Shown: in pieces, positions 45,989 through 57,349 of the stretch
How positions within the stretch are numbered: position 1 is the stretch's first letter
How the letters are laid out: each line of letters opens with the position of its first letter
Assembly (NCBI RefSeq): GCF_001704415.2
Contig: NC_030817.1
Span: 28,407,550-28,471,549, forward strand
Direction of reading: 5' to 3'
DNA length: 64,000 bases
DNA from: Capra hircus
Taxonomy: Eukaryota; Chordata; Mammalia; Artiodactyla; Bovidae
The notes under the pieces: generated by a model
Database searches by the model: none
Told to the model about the DNA's origin: nothing
Seen by the model: the letters and a program-made list of their open reading frames with translations, nothing else
Program-made: the position numbers and the translations under genes

Positions 45989-47015
45989 TTCACTAATCAT
46001 TACACCATACATGTGAATGTGCATGAGTTTTATCATTTTGTAAGTGAACATGCTTATTTTGTCTGTCCATTCTGAACAGTGAGATTTTCAATAATAACTT
46101 TATTTAGGTCTATATCTACTTAAAGAACTTTAAGTTAGGTCTTTATAAACAGAACTTGTTAAAAGAAAAACTAAATTCATGAAAGAATCAACCATGAACA
46201 CAGAAATAGAAAATGCCAGCAAATATCTGGATATACAAACGCATGTATGCTCACACCCTAACCCTAATAATTTACAATAAACATGCAGTGGGGAATTCAG
46301 AGATAACCACAAATCTCTCTTCACTACTGCATCGATGAGGCTTCCTGCATTGGCTGCATATGGGAAATTACTTTTTTCCTCATTATCCTTGCTGTGGTGC
46401 CCATTTATCTTCAACTGCATCCTCAGAAGTTCAAATAAGATTCATAACTTCTTTGCATTAGAAAATATATACCAAGATATATTCTAAGATTGGTTAGTTT
46501 CTGTTACAAGTGCTTCTAGGTTTGATTTTTTAAGGACAAAATATTTTCAAAGGTCTAACTATTTTTGTTTCTGTGTAAGAATATGAAGATTTGAATAAGA
46601 ACAGCAATTTCAGATTATAAGACTCTCTTTTACTTGCTGCAGAATGGAAAGGACTCATACTTCTCTCTGGTTCTCCACAGAAACAGGAAAAAATACTGGT
46701 TTCAGAATTCTCAAGAGGAGAGTTTCCCATTTATAAGTATTTTTTAAAGTTATTTGCTTTATAATCATTCCCAACTATTTTAAAAATATTTCTTATATCA
46801 CTTCTCTCTAACCCAACACAGTAGCAGCTGAGATACCAAACTCTCAAATTTGCACCTCTAGAGTGTTTTATTTAACAATTTTGTTATAGGTATCAGAATT
46901 TATCTTCCAAAAAGTTTTAGCTACTTAAGTTTTTTAAGGTGAGAGCGTAATTTACGAGAGATACCAGTCTTGTCTACGAAATTCCTGACACTGGCAGAGT
47001 AGGGTAATGAACCTG
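45989..47015. other. Unassigned stretch
   Basis: No repeat family recognised. Two telomere-like hexamers (ccctaaccctaa, 46256-46267) are too short to matter. Minus frames of 96 and 66 codons are featureless. Confidence 0.45.
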
Positions 47016-47016
47016 C

Positions 47017-47035
47017 AAAAAAAAAAAAAAAAAAA
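47017..47035. repeat. Poly-A tract, 19 A
   Basis: Uninterrupted A run just before a BovB tail; may be the tail of an unrecognised retro-insert upstream. Confidence 0.95.
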
Positions 47036-47049
47036 GCACTTACAAAGAT

Positions 47050-47157
47050 GATTCAGTTCAGTTCAGTTCAGTTCAGTTGAGTTGCTCAGTCGTGTCTGAG
47101 TCTTTGCAACCCTATGGACGCAGCACGCCAGGCTTCCCTGTCTATCACCAACTCCAA
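47050..47157 (-). mobile_element. BovB LINE 3' end, 108 bases, with expanded ttcag tail
   Basis: Four ttcag units then gagttgctcagtcgtgtctg to ctatcaccaactcc. Extremely 5'-truncated. Flanks aagatgatt (47045) and aagatcatt (47159) differ by one base and are the likely target duplication. Confidence 0.92.
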
Positions 47158-47716
47158 TGAAGATCATTAGGCACAATGTAAAAATTTTTTTCTTTCTGTC
47201 TCTTCCTGATTCTTCCTCTACTTCCATTACCTTGGAAACCCAGATAACAGGAGACAAGATCAGTTTCTGGTGCTTCTCTAACTACTAGGAGATTTTACAT
47301 CCTTTAATAACTATAATTTTGCCAAATAAACTAGGGCCAGATTACTGAGTCTCCCAGGCCATGGATTTAAAATCCCAACTCACCCATATTTTGTATATTA
47401 GAGAGAAGAAGCCTGCATTATTCACTTTCATCTATATATTCGCTTGCCTGTAACTGACTCCAAGAGCAGTAACTTGAGACCCACAGAGAAGCATTTGTTC
47501 TGAAGCGATTAGCTGGAAACAAAAGGAACAGTATGTCTCTCTGTTACAAGTATTAATATAAGGCCATTAGGCTTTAAGGAGAGAATGAAATGTAAGGTCC
47601 TTAAGAGAAAAATGGAAAAGGGGCATGTGTGATCAGGCTACCCAAGGCAGAGGTTCTCTTGCTCTCTCTCTGTCCCTGTTTAACCAGTCCCTGACACATC
47701 TTCCCTCTTAACTGTA
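47158..47716. other. Unassigned stretch
   Basis: Nothing recognised. Pyrimidine-rich runs at 47186-47230 and 47652-47670. Confidence 0.45.
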
Positions 47717-47931
47717 GGTTGTTGCTGTTGTTTTAGTGTCTAAGTTGTGCCTGACTCTTTTGTGACCCAAAGGTAGCCCACCATACTCCTCTGTTGATGG
47801 GATTTCCCAAGCAAGAATACTTGAGTAGGTTAACCTTTCTTTCTCCACGGGATCTACCCCATCCAGAGATCAAACTTGCATCTCCTGCATTGGTAGGCAA
47901 GTTCTTTACCACTGAGCCACCAGGACTGCTT
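47717..47931 (-). mobile_element. Bov-tA SINE, gttgtttta-tail subtype
   Basis: Plus text gttgttgctgttgttttagtg to taccactgagccaccagg; same subtype as the copies at 24633 and 44641 (gcattggtaggca in the head). Confidence 0.92.
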
Positions 47932-48054
47932 AAACATATGGCCTAATGTAAATGCTATGTATTTGCCTCTGCCCCCAGCTAGTGATTATTCTAATCGTTA
48001 GACCAAAACTAATTCTACAGTAGTAGTTTATCAAAGGGGCAGTGAAGGTCATTG

Positions 48055-48345
48055 ACATGACCTTTACTGGTTTCCCTGGTAACTGATGAGTCCAGCCAAC
48101 CTGAGGTCAATTCCCTCTATAACCCTCCCACCCCCAACCCCACCATTTACAGTGAAGATTGCTGCTGTGTCCTGCCTGCGATCTGCTGTATGTGGTGGGA
48201 TGACCCTCCAGGATCTCGCTTCAGATGTGTAAGATCCCCCATCTGTTAAACCATTGATGTCTCTGTCACTGATTCTGGGCTCTTTCTTCAGTCTGAGGCT
48301 GGGCAAGTACAGGGCTTGCAGGCCAACTTGGGTGAGCCCAGCAGA
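48055..48345 (+). mobile_element. Probable ruminant endogenous-retrovirus LTR (R/U5-like end)
   Basis: A GC-richer stretch than its surroundings with LTR-like words: ccctggtaactgatgagtcc (48075), aattccctctataaccctccc (48109), gttaaaccattgatgtctctgtcactgattctgggctctttcttc (48246). I recognise it as ruminant ERV LTR text from memory of this type and cannot verify the family. No gag-pol-env is attached. A perfect inverted repeat, aaggtcat/atgacctt with a 4-base spacer, sits at its left edge (48045-48064). Confidence 0.5.
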
Positions 48346-49649
48346 GATGATTCAAATACTACCTTTTCATATACCTCTCATTCCATTTTACTATTCATCT
48401 TCCCATATGATTAAAATATGGTTTTATTTGCAGTACTCATTGCACTTTATGACTCTCATACTTCTCAAATATGGTCCACAAGAAACCTTACTCAAAAGGA
48501 ACAATCCTTTCTAGATGGACTATGTCAAGTGGGGCAGAGTCGTAAGAACCTGTAAGCATTTGTCTGAAAGCAAAATCTGCTTCCCTTGCAATCTAGTCTT
48601 TTAAAACCTTTCTTACTCTGAAGTAAAAAGAATTGACATGATCCACCTGTACACCAAGACTAAGGCCATACTTGTGCTTTGGTGTCTGTTTCAATTATTT
48701 TCCAGAACTTGAACATGTCAGACAAACCCATAATGACACTCACTGTGCATCTCTCCTCCACATCTCAATCACTTGCCACTGAGAAGATTTAAGCACACAA
48801 GGCTCCATTCACATCTATAATTTACATTCGTGCAGTAAGTCACCTGCTTTCTATTCTTTAGGCATTTTCTTGGAGCATTCACCATGGCTGTCCATTGACG
48901 TTTCTGTGTTGGAAATAGTTCAAGTATTGAGACAAAACTCACTTCCTCAAAGTGCAAGATATGCTAAGTAGTGACAGAAAAGTTCTGAGTAATAAATGTC
49001 AATCATGTGGCCACTTAACAGATATTACCAGAGTGACTGTCAGCGTTCTGGACTTAGCTGCCTGCATCGTTCTGGACAAGGAGATGTCCCACAACAGGAA
49101 GTGCTAGTGAGTAGGATAAACCATCTCCCTATAACACGACTGCCTTGATTTACTTTCTTGATATCATTAGACATGGAGGGTGCCAGTGACCAAAAATTTC
49201 TGTTGAAATAGAACCCATATCCCACCTCCAGGAAAATGAATGCTATCAAAACAAGGCCAGCCTCCTTTAACAGTTTCATAAAGAAAGTGGAGACCTTCTA
49301 TTACTCCAATATAGAATATAAAGTTTCAAAAAAAGAGGGTGGAGACATTTAATAAACCTGATTTTTTTTTTTAACTAAGTTAAAACTTCTGTCAGATTCA
49401 GAATATATTCTGAGGGATTCACCTCTAAAAGTTATCCAAGGTACACATCTCTCTCTTTCTGGGGTTCTGAATTGGTGCCCTGGAACATCTGTGTCTAAAT
49501 CTGATTTGCTGCTTTTTCAGCCTTACCCTATAATTTTCAACTCTTTTTCACTTTTTATTTGACATCGTAGTGTAAGCCCTGACAGTTAGGTTTTCTTTCT
49601 TTCAATTTTTTTTTTAATGAAATTTCCTGATTTAAGCTTTGATTACCCA
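48346..49649. other. Unassigned stretch between two LTR-like segments
   Basis: 1.3 kb without recognised retroviral coding motifs or other repeats. Minus frame 49279-49040 (79 codons, MKLLKEAGLVLIAFIFLEVG) begins like a signal peptide, but it is short and isolated. Confidence 0.4.
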
Positions 49650-49990
49650 GGCATGTAGTTCAAAGATGGCCATGTTGAATAAACATGTTGCCAACCTTGG
49701 GTCTAGATAAAGAGCCTCTTTAACTATCTTGGCTGATTTCAATAATGATCATTTAGACCACTTGTTTTTCTCTTCCTGTGCTTTAAATTCCTACTTCTAT
49801 GTTATAAATTTACCAATAAATAGTGAGCATGTGAAACTCTAGGCCTCAACACTTGACCCCAATAAAACCAATAAACATGGAGCCCCAGGCCTAAACCCTC
49901 TGTCACTCTCTGCTTCAGTCTTGTTGTGTGGCCCCAGGAAAATTGTGCAGTTTCCAGGACTTGTAAATGATAAGCTTTTTCTCTTTTCTT
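49650..49990 (+). mobile_element. Probable LTR of an endogenous retrovirus
   Basis: Contains a polyadenylation-like zone (aataaa at 49816, 49861 and 49870), then ctgtcactctctgcttcagtcttgttgtgtggccccagg and gcagtttccaggacttgtaaatg, resembling the R-U5 part of a ruminant LTR. Edges unclear. No coding region attached. Confidence 0.45.
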
Positions 49991-50324
49991 AAAGTTTCCT
50001 AATGGTTATAGTGGAGGGTATCTTGCAGTCAGAATAAGAACAATGAGGGCCAGTCTAGCCACAGCATTGTTTACTGATAGGCTAAAGGCTGAACCCATCA
50101 AAAAATAGACCTCATCCTTTCATATTTTGGATACTTCAGATAGCTTGTAAATGTTTCCTCTGCCTTAATGTCTAGCCATCTATCTGCTTACTTATCCTTA
50201 CCAGCAGGCACTAAGAGGTATATTAACTGAGAATACCATCTCTTTTATCTCCCTTAATCAACACCCTGCTCCAAGAGCTTTATTTTAAGCAGTGTTTCTG
50301 ACTCTCCTAGAGGCTAAAGGGGAT

Positions 50325-50445
50325 TAGGTTCAAGAGGGAGGGGACATATATACACCTATCGCTGATTCATGTTGATGTCTGACAGAAAACAACAAAATTC
50401 TATAAAGCAATTATTCTTCAATTAAAAATAAATTAAAAAAAGGAA
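50325..50445 (+). mobile_element. Ruminant L1 3' end, 120 bases
   Basis: ggttcaagagggaggggacatatata, cgctgattcatgttgatgtctgacagaaaacaacaaaattc and taaagcaattattcttcaatt, ending in an A-rich tail. The same tail, more diverged, is at 39495. Positions 49991-50324 are unassigned. Confidence 0.85.
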
Positions 50446-52507
50446 TCTGAATACTTAAAACATAGGCATATGGTTCATTCATTGACAGCAGTATATCCTT
50501 CAACTATCCAAGGAAAATAAGTTATGTGAACTACCCAACAGGATTTCAAATTCCGTACTTCAAGAATTAAATTTTCAGTCAGTTTGACTAAAAAATTAAT
50601 TGGACCCAGGATTTACTTAGACTTTAGAGTGAGTTTGTGTGTTTACAAAAGTACTCCTAAATACAGTTAGGATTAAAAGTTTAAAATTCACAATAAGAAT
50701 CTTGCACTTTTTCACTTGAATAAAGAGATGTAGATAATAATATTATGGCTATGAGGGTGTCTTATTGTGTGGAGCTTTATTGAATTAGAGAATCATGGAG
50801 CCACCAGTGGATACCTAGAAACAAGAAGATAATCCTCCAGCTGCAGCCAAAAGGCAGAGGTCCAGGCATCTAATGGAATACAGAGATCAGTCAGGACAAG
50901 CTTTCACGAGCAGAGAAGGGAGAACTGGATAGTAATCTCAGTATCTATGTGAGCAAATATCAATACATACCTGAAGCTGAGATCATCAACTCAGTACCAG
51001 TTTGGGTATGAAAATTTGGTATTTGACACTGGGTCAGCATTCAACTCTTTTCAAACTTATTTTGAAGAATTGTCTTTGTATTTATATGTACCTTTTCAGG
51101 GTAATTTTCAATACTGAAATGAATGTCTTTGGAGTTTAAATAATTTAAATCATATTTGTAGAGTTAAAGCAGGAATAAAATAGATGGGCACTGACAAAAC
51201 TTGGCAGTGCTGTGAAACCACTGAAAATAGTATGAAAGCTATTAATAGTATTGGTGTTACTGTCATTAAAATGATTTGAAAATTGAGTGCTTTGTAAGAT
51301 GCAGTTGGTTGACCTGTTTGAGAAAATTGTTTGTTCTCCTAAGTCACACAACACAATCAACATAGATATAGAAATGTTTAAACTTGAATAAGTCAGTCAG
51401 GTAAAATATGAAGCCTGTTAACTTATAACTCCATATGTATATTAAGTTGAGAATTTAATTGACTTCTCTAAGAGTTTAGGTCCATGTAGAGTGCAAAGAT
51501 CTTACATTCAATTGGTACTGACTTAAAAAAAAAATGATGAAAAACACCTTTTTCCGCACCCCTATATCATTTCAACCTCATTAAGAGTTTCTTCTTTTAC
51601 CTATCTAGGGATAAAGTCTCGGCAATATCACAAGTGATTGTTTTGTATAAGCTTTTCATTTTAGCTGGATACCTTGCTGTGGAACAGACATTAGAGTCAA
51701 GCAGCACATTGCTTATTGCTTTCTGGAATATCAAGTTCCTTGTAAAACAATGTGTTCCATACAGTATTGGTTTCTGTTATTAGACTGTATTATTACCTAA
51801 GGGAGGAGATAGAGTGCCACTCGGACAGAAACAGTGCTGATTAAGAGTTGCTGATCAGTTTACCTTTCCAAATTAAGTGTGATTAAGTGTGATAATGACT
51901 GATACAGTGCAGTATCATATGCAGCTCTTAAATACTAAGGGAACTCGGAAGTTTGTTTCAATTGATTAATTATAACAATATTCACTTTTCTAATCTGTTG
52001 CAGACTGTATGTGGAGGGTGTTACATTTAACAACCCTCTTTATGATCTTAAAGAGAAAAATATCTACCTTAAGTACTTCAAATGATTTATGTTTCTGTTT
52101 TGCTCTGTAATAGCTTTAGCATATCATTTTCACAGTTTTCTCATGAGATAGAAACTACACTACACAGGTGTTTTCTTTTTCAAATGCTCGTCAAGTAAAC
52201 AATGTTACCTGGCACCATACTGTTTTTCTCCCCATTCCATTTTACCAGTTGAAGGTCCATTTCATATGAACTGTGAAAATGAATCATCAGAATGGACGTA
52301 TTACACAAGACAGCAGGCAATTACAAGAGACTTCTAGGAAGGAGTGAGTAGTCAGATGTTTCATTCCATCCTAAAAATTTCTGGTGTGCTTTGCAACAAG
52401 TGGCTAACCTGAAGGAGAGATGATCTCTCTTGGATTAATAAACATGTACTCATTGAAAACACAGTCTTTATATTGTCCAGAACAGGAGAAGCTGTAATCA
52501 TACACTT
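50446..52507. other. Unassigned, low-copy-looking DNA with enhancer-like core
   Basis: Two kb with no recognised repeat. The part 51640-52000 is dense in short palindromes and homeodomain-type words: attaagtgtg twice in tandem (51872-51891), a perfect inverted repeat tgatac-agtgca-gtatca (51900-51917), and ttgattaattataac (51963). This may be a conserved non-coding element, but I have no conservation data. Confidence 0.35.
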
Positions 52508-54345
52508 TCAGTTCAGTTCAGTTCAATCACTCAGTCGTGTCTGACTCTATGTGACCCCATGAACGACAGCTGCCAGGCCTCCCTGTCCATCACCAACTCC
52601 CGGAGGCCACCCAAACCCAAGTCCATCGAGTCAGTGATACCATCCAACCATATTATCCTCTGTCGGCCCCTTCTCCTCCTGTCCCCAGTCCCTCCCAGCA
52701 TCAGGGTCTTTTCCAATGAGTCAACTCTTCGCATGAGGTGGCCAAAGTATTGGCGTTTCAGCCTCATCATCAGTCCTTCCAATGAACACCCAGGACTGAT
52801 CTCCTTTAGGATGGACTGGTTGGATTTCCTTGCAGTCCAAGGGGCTCGCAAGTGTCTTTTCCAACACCACAGTCCAAAAACATCAATTCTTCAGTGTGCA
52901 GCTTTCTTCACAGTCCAACTCTTACATCCATACATGACCACTGGAAAAACTATAGCCTTGACTAGACGGACCTTTGTTGACAAAGTAATGTCTCTGCTTT
53001 TTAATATGCTGTCTAGGTTGGTCATAACTTTCATTCCAAGGAGTAAGCGTCTTTTAATTTCATGGCTGCAGTCACCATCTGGAGTGAATTTGGAGCCCCA
53101 AAAAATTAAGTGTGACACTGTTTCCACTGTTTCCCCGTCTATTTCCCATGAAATGATGGGACTGGATGCCATGATCTTCATTTTCTGAATGTTGAGCTTG
53201 AAGCCAACTTTTTCACTCTCCTCTTTCACTTTCATCAAGAGGCTTTTTAGCTTCTCTTCACTTTCTGCCATAAGGGTGGTGTCATCTGCATATCTGAGGT
53301 TATTGATATCTCTCCTGGCAATCTTGATTCCAGCTTGTGTTTCTTCCAGTCCAGCGTTTCTCATGATATACTCTGCATTGAAGTTAAATAAGCAGGGTGA
53401 CAATATACAGCCTTGACATACTCCTTTTCCTATTTGGAACCAGTCTGTTGTTCCATGTCCAGTTCTAACTGTTGCTTCCTGACCTGCATACAGATTTCTC
53501 AAGAGGCAGGTCACGTGGTCTGGTATTCCCATCTCTCTCAGAATTTTCCACAGTTGATTGTGATCCACACAGTCAAAGGCATTGGCATAGTCAATAAAGC
53601 AGAAATAGATGTTTTTCTGGAACTCTCTTGCTTTTTCCATGATCCAGCGGATGTTGGCAATTTGATCTCTGGTTCCTCTGCCTTTTCTAAAACCAGCTTG
53701 AACATCAGGGAGTTCACAGTTCACGTATTGCTGAAGTCTGGCTTGCGGAATTTTAAGCATTACTTTACTAGCATGTGAGATGAGTACAACTTGTGCGGTA
53801 GTTTGCGCATTCTTTGGCATTGCCTTTCTTTGGAATTGGAATGAAAACTGACCTTTTCCAGTCCTGTGGCCACTGCTGAGTTTTCCAAATTTGCTGGCAT
53901 ATTGAGTGCAGCACTTTGACAGTGTCATCTTTCAGGATTTGAAACAGCTCAATTGGAATTCCATCACCTCCACTAGCTTTGTTCGTAGTGATGCTTTCTA
54001 AGGCCCACTTGACTTCACATTCCAAGATGTCTGGCTCTAGATTAGTGATCATGATTATCTGGGTCATGAAGATCTTTTTTGTACTGTTCTTCCGTGTATT
54101 CTTGCCACCTCTTCTTAATATCTTCTGCTTCTGTTAGGTCCATACAATTTCTGTCCTTTATTGAGCCCATCTTTGCATGAAATGTTCCCTTGGTATCTCT
54201 AATTTTCCTTCCCATTCTGTTGTTTTCCTCTATTTCTTTGCATTGATCACTGAGGAAGGCTTTCTTATCTCTTCTTGCTATTCTTTGGAATTCTGCATTC
54301 AGATGCTTTTATCTTTGCTTTTCTCTCATTGATCTAATTTACGCT
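52508..54345 (-). mobile_element. BovB LINE, best preserved copy (1.84 kb)
   Basis: Runs from the 3' end (plus cagttcagttcagttcaatcac at 52509) through the complete RT domain into the linker upstream of it (plus gatctttttttgtactgttc-type word at 54068 and cattgatcactgaggaagg at 54241). The endonuclease is missing, so it is 5'-truncated at roughly half length. Little diverged from other copies, hence relatively young. No target duplication found. Confidence 0.94.
52891..54067 (-). pseudogene. BovB reverse transcriptase, frameshifted
   Basis: Two open frames join: 54067-53768 (99 codons, with NKASGGDGIPIELFQIL and VFIPIPKKGNAKECANYRT) and 53928-52891 (345 codons). A frameshift near 53790 separates them; the first 45 or so residues of the long frame are out-of-frame text. 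The long frame holds RT motifs in order: QAGFRKGRGTRDQI at about 78-90, FIDYANAFDCVDH at 111-123, GKGVCQGCILSPCLF at 168-181 (Cys where RQG is usual) and the catalytic YADD at 213-216 (plus 53281-53292). It ends early at KKAAH by a nonsense change; the usual C-terminal part follows in 52851-52531 (106 codons, MRAPWTARKSNQS). RTE-type RT of a retrotransposon, not a host gene. Confidence 0.93.
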
Positions 54346-54564
54346 AAGATTTTCCCTTTACCGAATCTCTAAAATCTTTTACCTCAAATTCAACTTACAC
54401 CCTTAATTTCAGACCATCTGCTATACATATAGGTATTCCCTAGCCAGTGCAACCATGAGAATAAAGCAATCTAAAACTTTAGAGTGGAAAACTTCAATTA
54501 TGAATCATTCCAATGGTGTGCAGAGAGGTGATCAGCACCAGAACCGGGGTAATAGAAGTAAGAA

Positions 54565-54905
54565 TGGAAAAGATTATATGGATGAGAGATCCATAAGATT
54601 GAAATCATATGACTTTGTTAACTCCTAGGTATAAAGGAAATGGAGAGGAAGAGGAATGGGCCTGGGATGACTTACAAATTTCTGACTTGGCAGCCTGAAT
54701 GGGTGCAGGGGATATGGGGAGAAAGAAGATACAAGAGGACAGGACAGATAATAATATAATTTCTGAAACTGAGGACTGAGATATCTTCAGAATGTACAGG
54801 TGTAGATATCTGTTAATAAATAGAATATAGGGGCCTGAAATCTAGGAGGAAATTCTGGGTTTGAGTTGAAATCATGGTCATAGAATATAATATCCTGAAA
54901 GAACA
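54565..54905 (-). mobile_element. L2 LINE remnant, minus strand
   Basis: Plus text tgggatgacttacaaatttctgacttgg (54662), caggtgtagatatctgttaataaatag (54798) and ggaggaaattctgggtttgagttg (54845) follow L2 ORF2 in reverse. Positions 54346-54564 are unassigned. Confidence 0.6.
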
Positions 54906-55112
54906 TGTAGAAAGAAAGGAAAACATGATGAACAGAAAATCGAACCCAGAAGTTCTTATCTTACTATACCTTCATAGTAATTATCTAATTGATTTTAATA
55001 TGTTTCAATTTTCTATATTTTTCAAAATATCATGTTATAAACAAGAGTAAGAAAAATTTTGAGTAAAATAATTTGGCTTTTTCATTTATTATAATTTTAT
55101 AATAGATAATGA

Positions 55113-55152
55113 AAAAATGTATATTATATATACATATATAATATACATATAT
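55113..55152. repeat. TA-rich simple repeat
   Basis: tgtatattatatatacatatataatatacatatat just before a SINE head. Confidence 0.85.
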
Positions 55153-55156
55153 CAGA

Positions 55157-55364
55157 GGCTTCCCAGGTGGTTCAGTGGTAAAGAATCTGCCTGCAATGCA
55201 GGAGACACAAAAGATGCAGATTTGATCCCTAGGTCAGGAAGGTCCCCTGAGGTTGGAAATGGCAATGTGCTCTGGTATTACCTGGGAAATCCTATGGGCA
55301 GAAGAGCCTGGAAGGCTACAATCCATGGGATTGCAAAGAGTTGGATGTGACTGAGCACACACAT
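55157..55364 (+). mobile_element. Bov-tA SINE
   Basis: ggcttcccaggtggttcagtgg to ggatgtgactgagcacacac. Target duplication acatatatcaga (55145-55156) / acatgtatcaga (55365-55376), one mismatch. The head has an inserted gacacaaaag. Confidence 0.93.
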
Positions 55365-55376
55365 ACATGTATCAGA

Positions 55377-55980
55377 ATTAGATGTGGCATCTCTTTTACC
55401 AAACTTTTATAGTCATATTCAATAGTTTTGAAAGAAATGAAGGATACATTTACATATAATAATTTAACTTGCTAAAAGTTATTTGATAGACAGTAATTAG
55501 ATCACAATTTTCTGGCTTGGAATTTTATAAGCCACTAAAGTTAATGTTTCCCTTATGATTATATCTAGGGATTCAGATGAGAATCATCAATACTAGCAGA
55601 GGCAAAAGCAGCCAACTAATTTAGGCATCTTTGGTATAGACAGTATTCCTATCAATATACGCATGCCATCTGTAATGAGGAAAGGACATGAGTTAAGTTA
55701 AATGCAAAGAGGGCTGTCTAGAAGGTTTGAATACATTTTTGTTCAGGCATGTAACTGATGTTCTTCTAATGCTAAGTTTCTGAAATGGTAAAAAGATGTT
55801 GGTGTCCCAATAGCATTACCCTAATTCTCTCTGTAAAATTGTTAAGAAGAGCTCTATCATCTCTGATTGCACATCAATGCCTTTGGATAAACTGACCTGT
55901 TAAGGGCAGTGGAAACAGTTGGCATTTTCCTCATAGCCATAGATAGACATGTTGCCCAGCATTCAGTGAGAAATATCTTC
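55377..55980. other. Unassigned stretch
   Basis: Nothing recognised; immediately precedes the left arm of the inverted duplication. Confidence 0.45.
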
Positions 55981-56550
55981 TGTGGTAGAAAAAAAAAATT
56001 AAAGACCTACAGTAATTTTGTTTAGGGTATATGTAAGAATACAGCTGCTGCTGCTAAGTCATTTCAGTCCTGTCCGACTCTGTGCGATCCCATAGATGGC
56101 AGCCCACCAGGCTCCCCAGTCCCTGGGATTCTCCAGGCAAGAACACTGGAGTGGGTTGCCATTTCCTTCTCCAGTACATGAAAGTGAAAAGTGAAAGGGA
56201 AGGCTCTCAGCCGTGTCCGACTCTTAGCGACCCCATGGACCGTAGCCCACCAGGCTCCTCCTTCCATGGGATTTTCCAGGCAAGAGTACTGGAGTGGGGT
56301 GCCATTGCCTTCTCCAAAGAATACAGCAGGGATTATTAATAACAAGTTTGAGGTACTTTGCACAATAAAGATTTGATATTAGTTCTGAAGTCCTAACTAT
56401 GCAGATATTCTAGGCAGCTTACTTCAATGTTTTGCTTCTCTCAGTCTGTAGATTTAGAACCCCAATTGCTTTATTAATTACCACACAAGAAAAAATGATC
56501 CATCTTATTTCCTTGTTGTTGCTCAGTCTCTAAATCATTTCTTATTTACT
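55981..56550 (+). repeat. Left arm of an imperfect inverted duplication
   Basis: Excluding the BOV-A2 at 56046-56316 plus one copy of its target site, this arm of about 290 bases is collinear with the reverse complement of 58253-58545. Shared words: acagtaattttgtttagg, taagaatacagc, gggattattaataac, gcagatatt, ggcagcttactt, tgttttgcttctct, ctgtagatttagaa and cttgttgtt. Roughly four of five bases match by eye. The inner end carries a BovB-like tail in reverse (ttgttgttgctcagtctctaa). Confidence 0.9.
56046..56316 (-). mobile_element. BOV-A2 SINE, dimer, in the left arm
   Basis: Plus text tgctgctgctaagtcatttcag, linker catgaaagtgaaaagtgaaag (56178), second monomer to ggtgccattgccttctcca. Perfect target duplication aagaatacagc at 56035-56045 and 56317-56327. 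The right arm of the duplication has the same site unoccupied (58491-58501 region), so this insertion is younger than the duplication. Confidence 0.95.
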
Positions 56551-56565
56551 ACACTAAATTGATGA

Positions 56566-56860
56566 GAGACTCTCTCTCTCTCTCTCTAAATATATATATA
56601 TATATATATCTAAAAAAAACTAGTCAAAGTAAATAAGAAGTGAGCTATATAATATAAATGTATAAAACAAATCAGATGAATAAATAAGACAATTATATAA
56701 TATGTGTTATATAATTTATATATAATGAGTCAGAGTAGCAAATAAGATGTAACATATATCTGATATATATACTATAGATATCATATATATATAATTTATA
56801 TAATATATATATATATAATGAGTCAGAGTAGAAAATGAGATACAACTTACAAAATAAACA
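56566..56860. repeat. (CT)n, (TA)n and irregular tandem units with atgagtcag...aataaga
   Basis: (CT)n at 56570-56587, (TA)n at 56590-56609, then units built on ta-rich plus atgagtcagagtagcaaataagat: about 56620, 56670, 56724 and 56818, with a related unit at 58245 on the far side of the BovB pair. The unit resembles a degraded BovB tail (gagtcagacacgactta) joined to TA-rich DNA. Confidence 0.75.
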
Positions 56861-56865
56861 TATAT

Positions 56866-57345
56866 CACCTTGCTGACAAAGATCCATATACTCAAAACTT
56901 TGGTTTTTCCTGTAGTCATGTACAGATGTGAGAGTTGGACCATAAAGAAGGCTGAGCACCAAAAAAGTGATGCTGTCGAACTGTGGTAATGGAGAAGTCT
57001 CTTGAGAGTCCCTTGGACTGCAAGGAGATCAAACCAGTCAATTCTAAAGGAAATCAACTCTGAATAGTCACTGGAAGGACTGATGCTGAAGCTGAAGCAC
57101 TAATACTTTGGCCACCTGATGTGAAGAGCCAACTCACTGGAAAAGATGCTGATGCTGGGAAAGATTGAAGGCAGTAGAAGAAAGGGGTGACAGAGGATGA
57201 GATGGTTGGGTGGCATCATTGGCTCCATGGATATGAGTTTGAGCAAAATTTGGGGGATAGTGAAAGACAGAGAAGCCTGGCACGCTGCAGTCCATGCGGG
57301 CACAAAGAGTTGGATACAACTTAGTGGTTGAACAACAGCAATATT
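56866..57345 (+). mobile_element. BovB LINE 3' fragment, plus strand, facing the next one
   Basis: cttgctgacaaagatccatat (56871) to ggatacaacttagtggttgaacaac. Older BovB type with many substitutions. Its 3' end abuts the 3' end of the opposite copy. Confidence 0.93.
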
Positions 57346-57349
57346 TTAG

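Noticed and set aside
46253..46268. Telomere-like ccctaaccctaa
   Set aside because: Only two hexamers; not an interstitial telomeric array.
52559..53188. 209-codon plus-strand open frame
   Set aside because: Antisense to the minus-strand BovB RT. Its openness reflects codon bias of the BovB frame.
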